Assembly (NCBI RefSeq): GCF_042652085.1
Contig: NZ_JBHSJF010000006.1
Span: 1,178,001-1,242,000, forward strand
Direction: 5' to 3'
Length of the DNA stretch: 64,000 bases
Source: Flaviflagellibacter deserti
Lineage (GTDB): Bacteria; Pseudomonadota; Alphaproteobacteria; Rhizobiales; Methylopilaceae
Shown here: piece after piece, positions 7,559-15,541 of the stretch
Layout: each line of letters begins with the position of its first letter
Position numbering within the stretch: position 1 is the first letter of the stretch
Position numbers and translations under genes: made by a program
The notes under the pieces: model-generated
Seen by the model: the letters and a program-made list of their open reading frames with translations, nothing else
What the model was told of the DNA's origin: nothing
Database searches by the model: none

Positions 7559-7655
7559 CGGCTTCGATCAGGGCAACGATGGTGCGGTTCCGTCCACGGC
7601 GGAACCGAGAGATCCATCGGATTTCGAGGGTGTATTGTATCCATCTCGAAACTTT

Positions 7656-7685
7656 GCCCCGCCAATTGCCGGCGGGGCTCTTTTT
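7656..7685 (+). terminator. Rho-independent terminator on the plus strand
   Basis: GCCCCGCC and GGCGGGGC form an eight-base perfect stem with a seven-base loop, followed by TCTTTTT. The nearest plus-strand gene ends 400 bases upstream at 7258, so it may serve that transcript or be left over from a lost gene. Confidence 0.65.
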
Positions 7686-8264
7686 AGTGAACGTGATGAC
7701 GGATCGGCCGCCGACTAAAAGGTGACAGTCGATTTTCTGGGTTTCGCTGAGGTGCATGAGACCCCATCATCTTGCACTTCAAGGATGTCGGCGGGGCTCG
7801 AAACGTGACTCCTCGATCTGCACCAAGCGATCGAAGAATCGGGATGTATATCGACTTCAGCAAACTCGGCAGCGAAATCATCCTCAACTCGTGAGTGCCT
7901 GCCTGTCGACCCTCGGCCTGTGTCGCGGCTGCATGCATGCAGGGAGGCAACGTTCGACTCCCTCTAGCTGCATCTCCGAGAATCCGCCTGATCGCCGCTG
8001 CTGGCTTCGATGATCGAGACGACATCGAAACGCTTTCTTCGCGCAGCCGGAGCTGCCTTCGGAGCGCTTCGCCGTCAGCATCGTTTACTACGGTCTCGTA
8101 GCGGTTATCGAACTTCCCATCTGCCGGTCACCTTCCAGATGACCTCGCGTGTGTTCTCGGCCCTTGCATCTCCTGCGATGAGGGATCCCTTCGCAACTAA
8201 TGATGAATTCCCGAGTTGAAAGTCCGGCGCCAACTTTGCGGCCTGAAAGCGGGACCTCCCAAGC
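7686..8264. other. Stretch without a recognisable gene
   Basis: Short frames exist on both strands (for example 7684-8025 minus), but none has family motifs or a supported start. The palindrome GCATGCATGC lies near 7930. Together with the fragment at 7316 this kilobase looks like decayed coding DNA between two intact genes. Confidence 0.45.
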
Positions 8265-10343
8265 ATGGTATCGATCACGAAATCGGGACGGGAACTCTAT
8301 CCCGGCGAGCCCTCTCCGCTGGGTGCCAACTGGAATGGGCGCGGTACGAATTTCGCGATCTTCTCCGCCCATGCGGAACGCATCGAACTCTGCATCTTCG
8401 ACGCTGACGGCACGAACGAGATCGAGCGGATCACCCTGCCCGAATTCACCAACGAGGTATGGCACGGTTTTCTGCCGGGCGTCGGTCCGGGCACGGTGTA
8501 TGGCTACCGCGTCCACGGGCCCTACGATCCGGAGAACGGACACCGCTTTAATCCGAACAAGCTCCTGATCGACCCTTATGCACGGGAACTCGTGGGCGAG
8601 CTGAACTGGTCGCCGGCGCATTTCGGCTACATCCTCGATGCCGAGGACAAGGACCTGTCCTTCGATGATCGGGACAGCGCGCCGGGCATGCCGAAATGTC
8701 GGGTGATCGATCCCCAGGACTATGACTGGAAGGGCGACCGCAGCCCCCGCATTCCTCATTCCCGGACGATCTTCTACGAGACCCATGTTCGCGGCTTCAC
8801 GAAGCTGCATCCGGCCGTCCCGGAGAATTTCCGCGGCACCTTCGACGGTTTCAGCCACCCCTCGGTGGTCGACTACATCAAAGGTCTGGGTGTCACCTCG
8901 GTTGAGCTATTGCCGATCCACGCCTATCCGGACGACGAGCATCTAATCTCGAAGGGCCTCGCCAATTTCTGGGGCTACAACACGATGGCGTTCTTCGCCC
9001 CAGAACAGCGCTACCTCGGGCCGAAAGGTCTGAACGGTCTCAGGGACATGGTCCGCGCCTATCACGATGCCGGCATCGAGGTGATCCTCGACGTCGTCTA
9101 CAACCATACGGCCGAGGGCAACGAACTCGGGCCAACCCTGTCGTTCAAGGGCATCGACAACTTCTCATATTACCGGACGATGAAGGACGAGCCTCGCTAC
9201 TACATCAACGACACGGGCACCGGTAACACCGTGAACACGTCGCATCCGCGCGTGCTGCAGATGATCCTCGACTCGCTGCGCTACTGGGTCGAGCACATCC
9301 ATGTCGACGGCTTCCGATTCGACCTCGGCACGATCCTTGGCCGCGAGCCATCAGGCTTCGACCAGCGCGGCGGTTTCTTCGATGCCGTCGGCCAAGATCC
9401 GGTTCTGAGCCGGGTCAAGCTCGTTGGCGAGCCCTGGGACATCGGGCCGGGCGGCTATCAGGTCGGCGGCTTTCCGCCAGGCTGGAGCGAATGGAACGAC
9501 AAATATCGCGACACCGTGCGCGATTACTGGCGCGACGAAGAAGGCACGGCCAGCGACTTCGCGGCGCGTTTCACCGGCTCGGGAGACATCTACGACCTGC
9601 GCGGCCGACGACCTTGGGCCGGGGTGAACTTCATCACCGCGCATGACGGGTTCACCCTTCACGACATCGTTTCGTACAATGAGAAGCACAACGACGCGAA
9701 CGGCGAGAACGGCCAGGACGGCCATGGCGACAACCGGAGCTTCAACTTTGGAGCCGAGGGGCCGACAGACGACGAAGGCATCATTGGCGCCCGGGAGCAG
9801 CAGAAGCGCAATTTCCTTGCCACCCTGCTGCTGTCGCACGGCACGCCGATGCTTCTCGCCGGAGACGAGCGTGGCCGCACCCAGCAGGGCAACAACAACG
9901 GGTATTGCCAGGACAACGAGATCAGTTGGGTGAGCTGGAAGGTCGGTGACCGGGAAAAGACCCTCGCCGACTTCGTGCGGCGGCTTATCGAACTGCGAAA
10001 CGCGCAGCCATTGCTGCGTCGGGACAGCTTCCGTGACGGAATGATCGTGACTTGGCTCAACCCCAGCGGCGGTGAGCAAACCGCCGAGCAATGGGCCGAT
10101 GTCGGAGCGACCTCGATCGGCGTACGCCTGAGCCGCGACGATCTGAAAGACCAGCCCGATGTCTGGTCCGACATCATCGTACTATTCAATCCGCATTCGG
10201 GACCGGTCGCATTCAACCTGCCGTCTCGCGAAGACCGCCCATGGCACACTGCGCTCGATACGGCCTATCCGAATGCTGAAGAACCGAAGACTGGTTCGGA
10301 ACAGATCACAGTCGACGGCCGCTCGCTGGTGGTTCTCGTTTAA
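8265..10343 (+). CDS. glgX: Glycogen debranching enzyme, isoamylase type
   Basis: A 692-residue GH13 enzyme that hydrolyses alpha-1,6 branches of phosphorylase-trimmed glycogen in the cytoplasm. An N-terminal CBM48-like domain (PLGANWNGRGTNFAIFSAHAER, VYGYRVHGPYDP) is followed by the TIM barrel with conserved region I (VILDVVYNHT), the nucleophile Asp353 in DGFRFDLG, the acid Glu389 in VGEPWD, and the third acid Asp461 in TAHDGFT. The length is close to the usual 650 to 720. Here it stands alone, without glgA, glgB, glgC or glgP, in a region rich in stress genes. In rhizobia glgX also occurs with trehalose genes (treY/treZ), but none is present in this window. Confidence 0.93.
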   Translation: MVSITKSGRELYPGEPSPLGANWNGRGTNFAIFSAHAERIELCIFDADGTNEIERITLPEFTNEVWHGFLPGVGPGTVYGYRVHGPYDPENGHRFNPNKLLIDPYARELVGELNWSPAHFGYILDAEDKDLSFDDRDSAPGMPKCRVIDPQDYDWKGDRSPRIPHSRTIFYETHVRGFTKLHPAVPENFRGTFDGFSHPSVVDYIKGLGVTSVELLPIHAYPDDEHLISKGLANFWGYNTMAFFAPEQRYLGPKGLNGLRDMVRAYHDAGIEVILDVVYNHTAEGNELGPTLSFKGIDNFSYYRTMKDEPRYYINDTGTGNTVNTSHPRVLQMILDSLRYWVEHIHVDGFRFDLGTILGREPSGFDQRGGFFDAVGQDPVLSRVKLVGEPWDIGPGGYQVGGFPPGWSEWNDKYRDTVRDYWRDEEGTASDFAARFTGSGDIYDLRGRRPWAGVNFITAHDGFTLHDIVSYNEKHNDANGENGQDGHGDNRSFNFGAEGPTDDEGIIGAREQQKRNFLATLLLSHGTPMLLAGDERGRTQQGNNNGYCQDNEISWVSWKVGDREKTLADFVRRLIELRNAQPLLRRDSFRDGMIVTWLNPSGGEQTAEQWADVGATSIGVRLSRDDLKDQPDVWSDIIVLFNPHSGPVAFNLPSREDRPWHTALDTAYPNAEEPKTGSEQITVDGRSLVVLV

Positions 10344-10513
10344 CTCGTAGTCTCTTCGCTCTGCCGAGATGCCACCACCTCTCACAATGCTTTCAGATCG
10401 GCGCCGACGCCTGATCCTGGAGATGTACTTACACGTCATTCAAACAAGGAAGGCAGAGCAGGCGCCATAGACGATGGAGCAGCCCCGCTGCCGTAGCAGC
10501 GAGGCCCGAACGA

Positions 10514-10996
10514 TCACTTGTTGTTGAGGTCCTTCACGTGCTCTTGGTGCTCTTTGAGCGTGGGCAGCGTCTTGGCCGCGAACTCCTTCAGCTTCGGCGT
10601 CTCCGCTTCCGTGCTGAACTTCGTGAACAGCGCAACCGCCTCATCATGGGCCACAACTTGCTCGTCGATATAAGCCGCGTCGAACTTCTCGCCCTCGGCC
10701 TCCTTGAGCTTCTCGACTTTCGCCAGATGCGCGGCGTCGAGTTCCTTCGGTGCATCGGGCGCGACCGCCATCATCTCCTTGCCGGCCTTGGTGTGATCCG
10801 AGATCATCTGCTGCGCGAACTTCTTGATCTCGGGATCCTTGGCCTTCTCAACTGCGACCTTGCTCGACTCGATCTCGAACATGTTCGACATCGCGGCTTT
10901 CGTGACAAAGACATGATCGGGGCCTGCCTTGTCCTGAGCCATCGCACTGCCGAGCGACAGCCCCAAAAGCGAGGCGGCGAATAGGTACTTTTTCAT
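10514..10996 (-). CDS. Secreted DUF4142 (ferritin-like) protein
   Basis: A 160-residue protein starting at ATG 10996, which has a GGAGGGAA site directly upstream. Residues 1 to 20 are a signal peptide cleaved after AMA. The mature part is a helical DUF4142 domain (FVTKAAMSNMFEIESSKVAVEKAKDPEIKKFAQQMISDHTKAGKE is spread over residues 30 to 75), a ferritin-like bundle found in the periplasm and often induced by stress. An EcfG-type promoter stands 25 to 49 bases upstream. A truncated copy of its C-terminus occurs at 1588-1686. The molecular function is not known. Confidence 0.85.
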   Translation of the reverse strand: MKKYLFAASLLGLSLGSAMAQDKAGPDHVFVTKAAMSNMFEIESSKVAVEKAKDPEIKKFAQQMISDHTKAGKEMMAVAPDAPKELDAAHLAKVEKLKEAEGEKFDAAYIDEQVVAHDEAVALFTKFSTEAETPKLKEFAAKTLPTLKEHQEHVKDLNNK

Positions 10997-11020
10997 CGGT
11001 TCCCTCCTGAGAGGTACGAC

Positions 11021-11045
11021 AACCGAGATAGGAGGCGGACGTTCC
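11021..11045 (-). promoter_or_regulatory. EcfG-type general stress promoter for the DUF4142 gene
   Basis: On the minus strand GGAAC (11045 to 11041) is followed after 16 bases by GGTT (11024 to 11021). The general stress sigma factor EcfG/RpoE2 of alphaproteobacteria recognises GGAAC, a 16 to 17 base spacer, and a GTT core. DUF4142 genes are known members of such regulons. Confidence 0.6.
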
Positions 11046-11096
11046 ACTTCGTGCGTAATTATGCACTCAGCAATGGCATCCGCTCCGGATCTTCTT

Positions 11097-11267
11097 TCAA
11101 GGGCCACCCGCAACAGCCCCGGTTACGGCAGCAGCTAGAGCAAGCAAGTCAATGGTGCCGTCGGCTTTCGCGGTGTCACCCTGGATCGCTATCTGAAGAC
11201 TATGCGGCTTCTCCTGGGCCTGTCGGCGGAGTTCGTCGATCAACGCCTGCCTGATCTGATCCTCCAC
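11097..11267 (-). CDS. Small 56-residue protein behind the DUF3606 gene
   Basis: The GTG at 11267 follows GGAGAAAGAC and lies ten bases after the DUF3606 stop codon, so the two genes are likely co-transcribed. The peptide begins MEDQIRQALIDELRRQAQEK, continues with an IAIQGDTAKADGTIDLLAL segment and ends in a short hydrophobic AAAVTGAVAGGP. No family was recognised. The good ribosome binding site and operon position support it despite its size. Confidence 0.5.
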   Translation of the reverse strand: MEDQIRQALIDELRRQAQEKPHSLQIAIQGDTAKADGTIDLLALAAAVTGAVAGGP

Positions 11268-11277
11268 GTCTTTCTCC

Positions 11278-11478
11278 TCAAGCTGATCGCCGCTCCGCTG
11301 TGAGTTTCGCCGCCTCGGCCATCAGCGTCTCTCGGTCGTTGCCGTGCTTTTCGATCAACTCGCGGGCTTGGTCGATCGAGACGCCGGCCTCCTTCGCGAA
11401 GTAGTCGATCTCGTATCGCTCGTCGCCGGCAACGCGGCTGCGATCACGTTCATCCTGTTTCGATTTGTCGTCTGCCAT
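11278..11478 (-). CDS. DUF3606 family protein
   Basis: A 66-residue protein, MADDKSKQDERDRSRVAG, then YEIDYFAKEAGVSIDQARELIEKHGNDRETL. This is the DUF3606 pattern: a charged N-terminus, a Y-x3-Y/F aromatic pair and a UBA-like helix with GVS...L...GN. The family is small, cytoplasmic, and common in alphaproteobacterial stress loci; the function is unknown. An AAAGGAGG site precedes the ATG. It heads a unit with the 56-residue protein at 11097. Confidence 0.8.
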   Translation of the reverse strand: MADDKSKQDERDRSRVAGDERYEIDYFAKEAGVSIDQARELIEKHGNDRETLMAEAAKLTAERRSA

Positions 11479-11532
11479 GGGGCCTCCTTTGATTTCAGAG
11501 GAAGCGCTGCGCCGCCCGCGAAGTTCCCCGCG

Positions 11533-11631
11533 CTAGAAGACGCCCATGAGCAACAGGACTAGGCCTGTGAAGATGAGCGAAATCAGAATTGACCCCGCGC
11601 ATCCCAGTTTGTTCGAGAAAAGGAAGAACAT
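11533..11631 (-). CDS. 32-residue single-span membrane peptide
   Basis: The ATG at 11631 overlaps the stop of the zinc-ribbon gene (TGATG), a sign of translational coupling. The product, MFFLFSNKLGCAGSILISL, then IFTGLVLLLMGVF, is one transmembrane helix with a short polar start. It is third in the unit ku, zinc-ribbon protein, peptide. Similar tiny membrane proteins occur in rhizobial genomes, but no function is known to me. Confidence 0.55.
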   Translation of the reverse strand: MFFLFSNKLGCAGSILISLIFTGLVLLLMGVF

Positions 11632-11915
11632 CAGCGTTCAGCCGCGCCCGCGTCACTGTCTCGGTAGAAGGCGGCAGTGGCGGCGTTGCCCCATTCAACC
11701 TCAACCGATCCACTCCCGCACTCGCTGCAATTCAAAACTCGCGATAACTCGGCCAATGTTGTGTCGACAGTGACGCCGTAGTCGGCCAGGTCCGCCCAGT
11801 GTCTCGCGGCGCGATGCTTACAAGACAGGCAGCGCACGAGGAGAAATTCGTCGGAGGCTGGTCGGCCAATCGCTACCGACGCTCCTCCATGGTCCGATTT
11901 CGAGCCCATGATCAT
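11631..11915 (-). CDS. Small zinc-ribbon protein
   Basis: A 94-residue protein whose start ATG overlaps the ku stop (ATGA). It carries two Cys pairs, CLSCKH near residue 29 and CSECGS near 63, spaced as in a zinc ribbon. The part between (RHWADLADYGVTVDTTLAELSRVL) is helical. It resembles the small zinc-ribbon protein at 14549, and both have the order R.C.G.....L....C..C. Role unknown; coupling to ku suggests a nucleic-acid context. Confidence 0.6.
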   Translation of the reverse strand: MIMGSKSDHGGASVAIGRPASDEFLLVRCLSCKHRAARHWADLADYGVTVDTTLAELSRVLNCSECGSGSVEVEWGNAATAAFYRDSDAGAAER

Positions 11916-12775
11916 GCGGATTTCTTTACTGGTGCCTTAGCGGCGCCGCGCTTCTTGCTCTCGGCTTTCGGCCGCTTCTTCTCCTCGGCTTCGATAGAGC
12001 GGCGCAGCGCATCGAACATGCTGACAACCTTCTCGTGCTTCTGCGGCGCATCGGGAGCGGCCGGTGCGGGCTTGAGCACGTGGCCCTTCTGCTTATCGCT
12101 GAGCATCTTCTTGACCGCGGTCTCGTAGCGGTCCTCGAACTTCGAGGCGTCCCATTTGCCCATCATCGTCCTGATGACCTGGCGCATGGTCTCGACGTCC
12201 TTTTCGTCCGGCTTCACACCGGAGATGCGCTCGAACCCGGCGGCCTCGGAGCGGACCTCGTAGGGGTAGCGCAGCGTCGTGATCAGGATGCCCCTGTCGC
12301 GCGGCGCGACCAGAACCCAGCGCTCGCGCTTGTTGATGGTGACGCGGGCGATGCCGTTTGTCTTGGTTGCGGCCATCGCGTCGCGGATGACCGAGAACGC
12401 CTCGACCGCGACCTCGTCATCAGGGACCAGGTAATGATGGTCCCCGGTCCAGAGCCAATCGACCTCATCCTTGGGAACGAACTGATCCACATCGATCGTG
12501 GTCCGGCTCTCCAGCGCTATCGCTTCGAAATCCTCCTCCTCGACGATGATGTGCTCGCCCTTGGCGTATTCGTATCCGCGGGCCCGGTCCTCGTTCTCGA
12601 CGACGTCGCCTGTCTCCGCGTCGATCCACTGCATCCGGAGCCGGTTCCCTGTCTCCTTGTTCAGCGTGTGGAAGCGGGTCTTGTCCCGATCGGTCTGGGC
12701 TGGGGCCATCGCCACGGCGCAGGTGACGAGGGAGAGCTTGAGGTAGCCTTTCCAGGAACGAGTGGTGGGGGCCAT
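11912..12775 (-). CDS. ku: Non-homologous end-joining protein Ku
   Basis: A 287-residue bacterial Ku. It forms a homodimeric ring on DNA double-strand ends and recruits the ligase LigD. The Ku core spans residues 1 to about 235 (WKGYLKLSLVTCAVAM at the start, FHTLNKETGNRLRMQWID, GYEYAKGEHIIVEEEDFEAI, VLVAPRDRGILITTLRYPYEV). The C-terminus is Lys/Ala-rich (KKRPKAESKKRG), the basic extension typical of Ku proteins. No ligD is present in this window. The zinc-ribbon gene and a membrane peptide follow in coupled order. An eight-base inverted repeat lies 47 bases upstream. Confidence 0.95.
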   Translation of the reverse strand: MAPTTRSWKGYLKLSLVTCAVAMAPAQTDRDKTRFHTLNKETGNRLRMQWIDAETGDVVENEDRARGYEYAKGEHIIVEEEDFEAIALESRTTIDVDQFVPKDEVDWLWTGDHHYLVPDDEVAVEAFSVIRDAMAATKTNGIARVTINKRERWVLVAPRDRGILITTLRYPYEVRSEAAGFERISGVKPDEKDVETMRQVIRTMMGKWDASKFEDRYETAVKKMLSDKQKGHVLKPAPAAPDAPQKHEKVVSMFDALRRSIEAEEKKRPKAESKKRGAAKAPVKKSA

Positions 12776-12821
12776 GACGCGATGCTCCGGTTGCGCGGAG
12801 TCGAGTCGTTTCGAAGCAGAA

Positions 12822-12839
12822 TCGTTCCATTTGGAACGA
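12822..12839. promoter_or_regulatory. Perfect 8-2-8 inverted repeat between ku and a divergent small gene
   Basis: TCGTTCCA, two T, then TGGAACGA. It lies in the 104-base divergent promoter region of ku and the gene at 12880, so it could be a shared operator. The GGAAC half resembles an EcfG -35 element, but no correctly spaced GTT follows on either strand. Confidence 0.45.
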
Positions 12840-12879
12840 ATCCGTGACGAGGCGACTCGGTTCCTAAAGGAGCACAGCC

Positions 12880-13116
12880 ATGTTCTCGAATTCTCCAGCC
12901 CTCACGCGGATCGTCGGTGGCTTCCGTCGACTACAGGGCCTTATGCGCCGGCGCATTGAGCCCGGCAGCCGAATGACGGATGTCGAATTCAAAGACAGCA
13001 CTCTTGAAATCGTCGATGACGAGCGGATTAACGAGGCACTGGACCAAGCTGAGCGCGTGATTGCCTCCGCGCCGCCAGCCCCCGCCAATGAGGGCGAAAG
13101 CCGCAGGGCGTCCTAG
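12880..13116 (+). CDS. Small hypothetical protein divergent from ku
   Basis: A 78-residue protein with an AAAGGAG site seven bases before the ATG. An N-terminal basic helix (RIVGGFRRLQGLMRRRIEPGS) is followed by VEFKDSTLEIVDDERINEALDQAERVI, which could form strand and helix. No membrane segment or known motif. Divergent orientation to ku suggests joint regulation through the inverted repeat at 12822. Confidence 0.55.
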   Translation: MFSNSPALTRIVGGFRRLQGLMRRRIEPGSRMTDVEFKDSTLEIVDDERINEALDQAERVIASAPPAPANEGESRRAS

Positions 13117-13231
13117 GCCGGGCATCGGACATTCGGGAGTGGACGTTCGGGCGATGCTAGCTATTCGGATGACCTCGATCTCGCTCGGCCGCCAGTCGGA
13201 GCCATATCAATCGTCCCGGCGTTATTGACGC

Positions 13232-13456
13232 ATGAAAACGTTTCGCGCCTTCATCATGAACGACGACGGCAACTTCATCGCGGCGCACGTCCTCGATGAA
13301 GTCGAGACCGACGAGCAGGCGGTCGAAGCGGCCAGGATGTTCGCTTACAAGAACGCGATCGAAGTCTGGCAGGGCGACCGCCGCATCGCCGAACTCGCCA
13401 AGGGTGGCGAGATCCGACATTACAGGGACGCACCGGCCCGCCGCCCTGACATCTAG
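13232..13456 (+). CDS. Small conserved hypothetical protein
   Basis: A 74-residue protein, MKTFRAFIMNDDGNFIAAHVLDE, then DEQAVEAARMFAYKNAIEVWQGDRRIAEL. The layout (FRAFIMN.DG.I, D.EAAR, IEVWQG.R.IA.L) is a DUF6894-like or related small alpha/beta module common in rhizobia, ending in a short disordered tail. It probably has its own promoter. Function unknown. Confidence 0.6.
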   Translation: MKTFRAFIMNDDGNFIAAHVLDEVETDEQAVEAARMFAYKNAIEVWQGDRRIAELAKGGEIRHYRDAPARRPDI

Positions 13457-13471
13457 CTCCGAGACCGAGCA

Positions 13472-13765
13472 CTAGGCCGGATGTAGCTGCCCGATCTCAT
13501 GGCCGATGGCCTGGATCGCCTTCAACAGCCAATGGTGGCCGGCGACCAGCCAGACGCCGGTTGATGACGGCACCACATCCACGTCGCGGTGTGCTGCCAA
13601 TTGGCCCTTCAGCAGTGGCGCGAGCGCGTTGGGGTCGCCCGGCACCAAGGCGCAGAAAGCCGACCATTTCCGGTCGAACGTCTTGCCCTGACCGCGAAGA
13701 TCCTCGACCTCGAACCATGCCTCACCGATCTTGGCGAAGTCTCGCCTGACGATATCGAGCTTCAT
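13472..13765 (-). CDS. Hypothetical protein coupled to the SRAP gene
   Basis: A 97-residue protein whose ATG overlaps the SRAP stop codon (ATGA). It reads MKLDIVRRDFAKIGEAWFEVEDLRGQGKTFDRKWSAF in part, with a short DVDVVPSSTGVWLV strand and an aromatic helix near the end. Similar proteins follow SRAP genes in some rhizobial genomes, to my recollection. It should be co-expressed in the SOS response. No motif suggests an activity. Confidence 0.55.
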   Translation of the reverse strand: MKLDIVRRDFAKIGEAWFEVEDLRGQGKTFDRKWSAFCALVPGDPNALAPLLKGQLAAHRDVDVVPSSTGVWLVAGHHWLLKAIQAIGHEIGQLHPA

Positions 13766-14517
13766 CAGCCGCCACCCAGCCAGCCGCCCGCCGCGGCCAG
13801 TTCAACGCTGTCCTCTTTCACGCCCCGGGCAACGATCGTCAGCGCTTCATCCGGCAAAGGCCGCTGCAGCAATCCGGCCTCGCCCCATGGTGCCCGCATC
13901 CAGATGTCGAATTCTTCGGTTGTGGTCAGGATCACGGGCATAGCCTTTGGGTGGATCGGCTTCACAACGGCGTTCGGCTCGGTGGTCAGGAAGCCATAGA
14001 GGTCAGCCGTCTCCGGCCCGTTCTTCACCTTCCGGACACTCGTCCATTGCGCCGTCCAGATCCCTGCAAAGAAGGACAGCGGGCGCTCTTCGGAGAACGC
14101 GAACCAGATGTCGCCGCCTGCATCCTTGTTGAACTCGCTGAAGCTCGTGAACGGCACCAGACAGCGGCTCTCAGGGCCAAGCCAGCGACGCCAGTGTGAC
14201 GATGACGTGTTGCGGATGTTGGTGACACCTCGATCTGGCTCGTTCGCCAGCAGATCCTTGAAATCGACGGCCTGCCCCTTCTCCTGGAGCTTGGCCGCGC
14301 GCTTCTTCGCCGCCTCGAACTGGATGTTCTGCGGCGACGGCATCCCCCAGCGCGCAGTCACCAGCTCGCGGCCGTCCGTCCCGTTAATCACGATGGGCGC
14401 CGAATAGTCGGGGAAGATGCCGGGCATCGGCGGCAGGTTTCCGGTGCGGTCATGGAATGCCCGCGCGAGCTCGCGGATCGCCTGCTGGCCCTTGGTCTGG
14501 CTGTACAGGTTGCACAT
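13765..14517 (-). CDS. SOS response-associated peptidase (SRAP/HMCES/YedK family)
   Basis: A 250-residue protein that forms a covalent thiazolidine link to abasic sites in single-stranded DNA, shielding them. I choose the ATG at 14517 over the GTG at 14526 because the catalytic Cys must be residue 2 (MCNLYS). Other hallmarks are RWGMPSP, RCLVPFTSFSEF with the catalytic Glu, and the His in PIHPKAMPVIL. The family length is 200 to 260. It follows a zinc-ribbon gene preceded by an alphaproteobacterial LexA box, so damage induction is likely, and it precedes a coupled unknown gene. Confidence 0.92.
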   Translation of the reverse strand: MCNLYSQTKGQQAIRELARAFHDRTGNLPPMPGIFPDYSAPIVINGTDGRELVTARWGMPSPQNIQFEAAKKRAAKLQEKGQAVDFKDLLANEPDRGVTNIRNTSSSHWRRWLGPESRCLVPFTSFSEFNKDAGGDIWFAFSEERPLSFFAGIWTAQWTSVRKVKNGPETADLYGFLTTEPNAVVKPIHPKAMPVILTTTEEFDIWMRAPWGEAGLLQRPLPDEALTIVARGVKEDSVELAAAGGWLGGG

Positions 14518-14548
14518 GGCCTTCACCTTTCATGGCCGGGATCAGGGG

Positions 14549-14860
14549 TCAACGCCGCTTCCTCGCACCCCGGGCATTCGTCAGATAGCTGCGGACCCGG
14601 ATCGTCTCCGCCTCGGCCGGTGACGGTCGGCTGATCAGCACGACCACGCGGCGAGAACGGCATTGGGGACAGATCAACCGCTCCTGCAACATGTCGATCG
14701 GGAACGGCCCTCCCCTGGTAGCAATCAGCGTCGGTAGATCCAGCTCCTGCTGCCAAAGACACCGGCGCACCGATTTCATCCCATCTCGGCCGCCATGAGC
14801 GCACCGGGCCGTGAGCGACCAACCGGCAGCGAAAGCCTCCTCTAAGGTGTGGATCGACAT
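14549..14860 (-). CDS. Zinc-ribbon protein, first gene of the SOS-controlled unit
   Basis: A 103-residue protein starting MSIHTLEEAFAAGWSLTARC at 14860. The lone Cys in the TARCAHG segment, CLWQQ, and a CPQC pair near the C-terminus (LICPQCRSRRVVVLI) suggest a zinc ribbon. It resembles the protein at 11631. A start further upstream would run through the LexA box. The ATG lies only two bases from that box, so the message would be nearly leaderless or the true start differs. It precedes SRAP by 31 bases. Confidence 0.6.
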   Translation of the reverse strand: MSIHTLEEAFAAGWSLTARCAHGGRDGMKSVRRCLWQQELDLPTLIATRGGPFPIDMLQERLICPQCRSRRVVVLISRPSPAEAETIRVRSYLTNARGARKRR

Positions 14861-14862
14861 CG

Positions 14863-14877
14863 GAACAGAAAGAGAAC
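14863..14877. promoter_or_regulatory. LexA box (GAAC-N7-GAAC)
   Basis: GAAC at 14863 and GAAC at 14874 are separated by exactly seven bases. On the other strand this reads GTTC-N7-GTTC, the LexA operator of alphaproteobacteria. It sits in the 51-base gap between the divergent genes starting at 14860 and 14912, so LexA could repress both. Confidence 0.7.
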
Positions 14878-14911
14878 AAATAGGACTAGAGTCAACGTAC
14901 AGGATACGGCA

Positions 14912-15493
14912 ATGCCCCTCCGCCTCGTCCGCCCACATCTCCGTAATCGGGCTCGCGAACCGAGTGATCGGCACTGGTCAGCGGTCACGGGCGATTTCGA
15001 ACTCGGAGGCTTCAGCCAGCACGAAGGTGGCCCGCGCGAAGGCCAGTGGTCCTGGAGCATTTACGCGCTCTATGACCATTCATTCCTCAAGCACGGCTCG
15101 GAGCCGACCTTGCCCGAGGCGATGCAAGCCATGTCGGCCGCTTGGCGCGGATGGCTGAAGCGAGCGCGGCTTTTCGAGGTCGTCGCGGGGCATCCTCGGC
15201 CGCAGCGATCGGACGATCCCCTGCCGCTCGCCCCCGGCAGCAGAAACAATCGCTGGTTCGCCATGTGCGGTGAAATCGACATGGGCTACGTCGAGCTCGC
15301 TCATGACCTCCATTGCGGCGAGTACTGGAAATGGGGCTTCTACAAGCCGCCTCCGAAGCAAGGTGCCTTATGGGGCATTGCGAATAACCAAGCAGAGGCC
15401 GCGACTGAGGTGACACGTCGATTCCGAGATTGGCTTGAGATGACCGATCTCGCAGAGTGCATCGGCTTGCAGGCCGGTCAGCAGGCAACCTAG
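14912..15493 (+). CDS. Hypothetical protein divergent from the SRAP unit
   Basis: A 193-residue protein starting MPLRLVRPHLRNRAREP at 14912; an earlier start at 14849 would cross the LexA box. It is rich in Trp and aromatic residues (WSAVTGDFELGGFSQHE, WSWSIYALYDH, KWGFYKPPP) and has no membrane segment or known motif. Sharing the LexA-box region with the SRAP unit hints at damage-linked expression. No family was recognised. Confidence 0.6.
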   Translation: MPLRLVRPHLRNRAREPSDRHWSAVTGDFELGGFSQHEGGPREGQWSWSIYALYDHSFLKHGSEPTLPEAMQAMSAAWRGWLKRARLFEVVAGHPRPQRSDDPLPLAPGSRNNRWFAMCGEIDMGYVELAHDLHCGEYWKWGFYKPPPKQGALWGIANNQAEAATEVTRRFRDWLEMTDLAECIGLQAGQQAT

Positions 15494-15541
15494 CGTGGCC
15501 TAGACCCGCATGAGCAGGTCAGGATTCGGGTGGTGGGTGAC

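Noticed and set aside
7684..8025. A 113-residue minus-strand frame
   Set aside because: No family signal or supported start; it runs through the terminator region and probably arises from GC bias.
11478..11530. Possible EcfG promoter before the DUF3606 gene
   Set aside because: GGAAC is followed at the right distance by GCTT, not by a GTT core.
12833..12862. Possible EcfG promoter near ku (GGAAC and GTT)
   Set aside because: The spacing is about 21 bases on both strands instead of 16 to 17.
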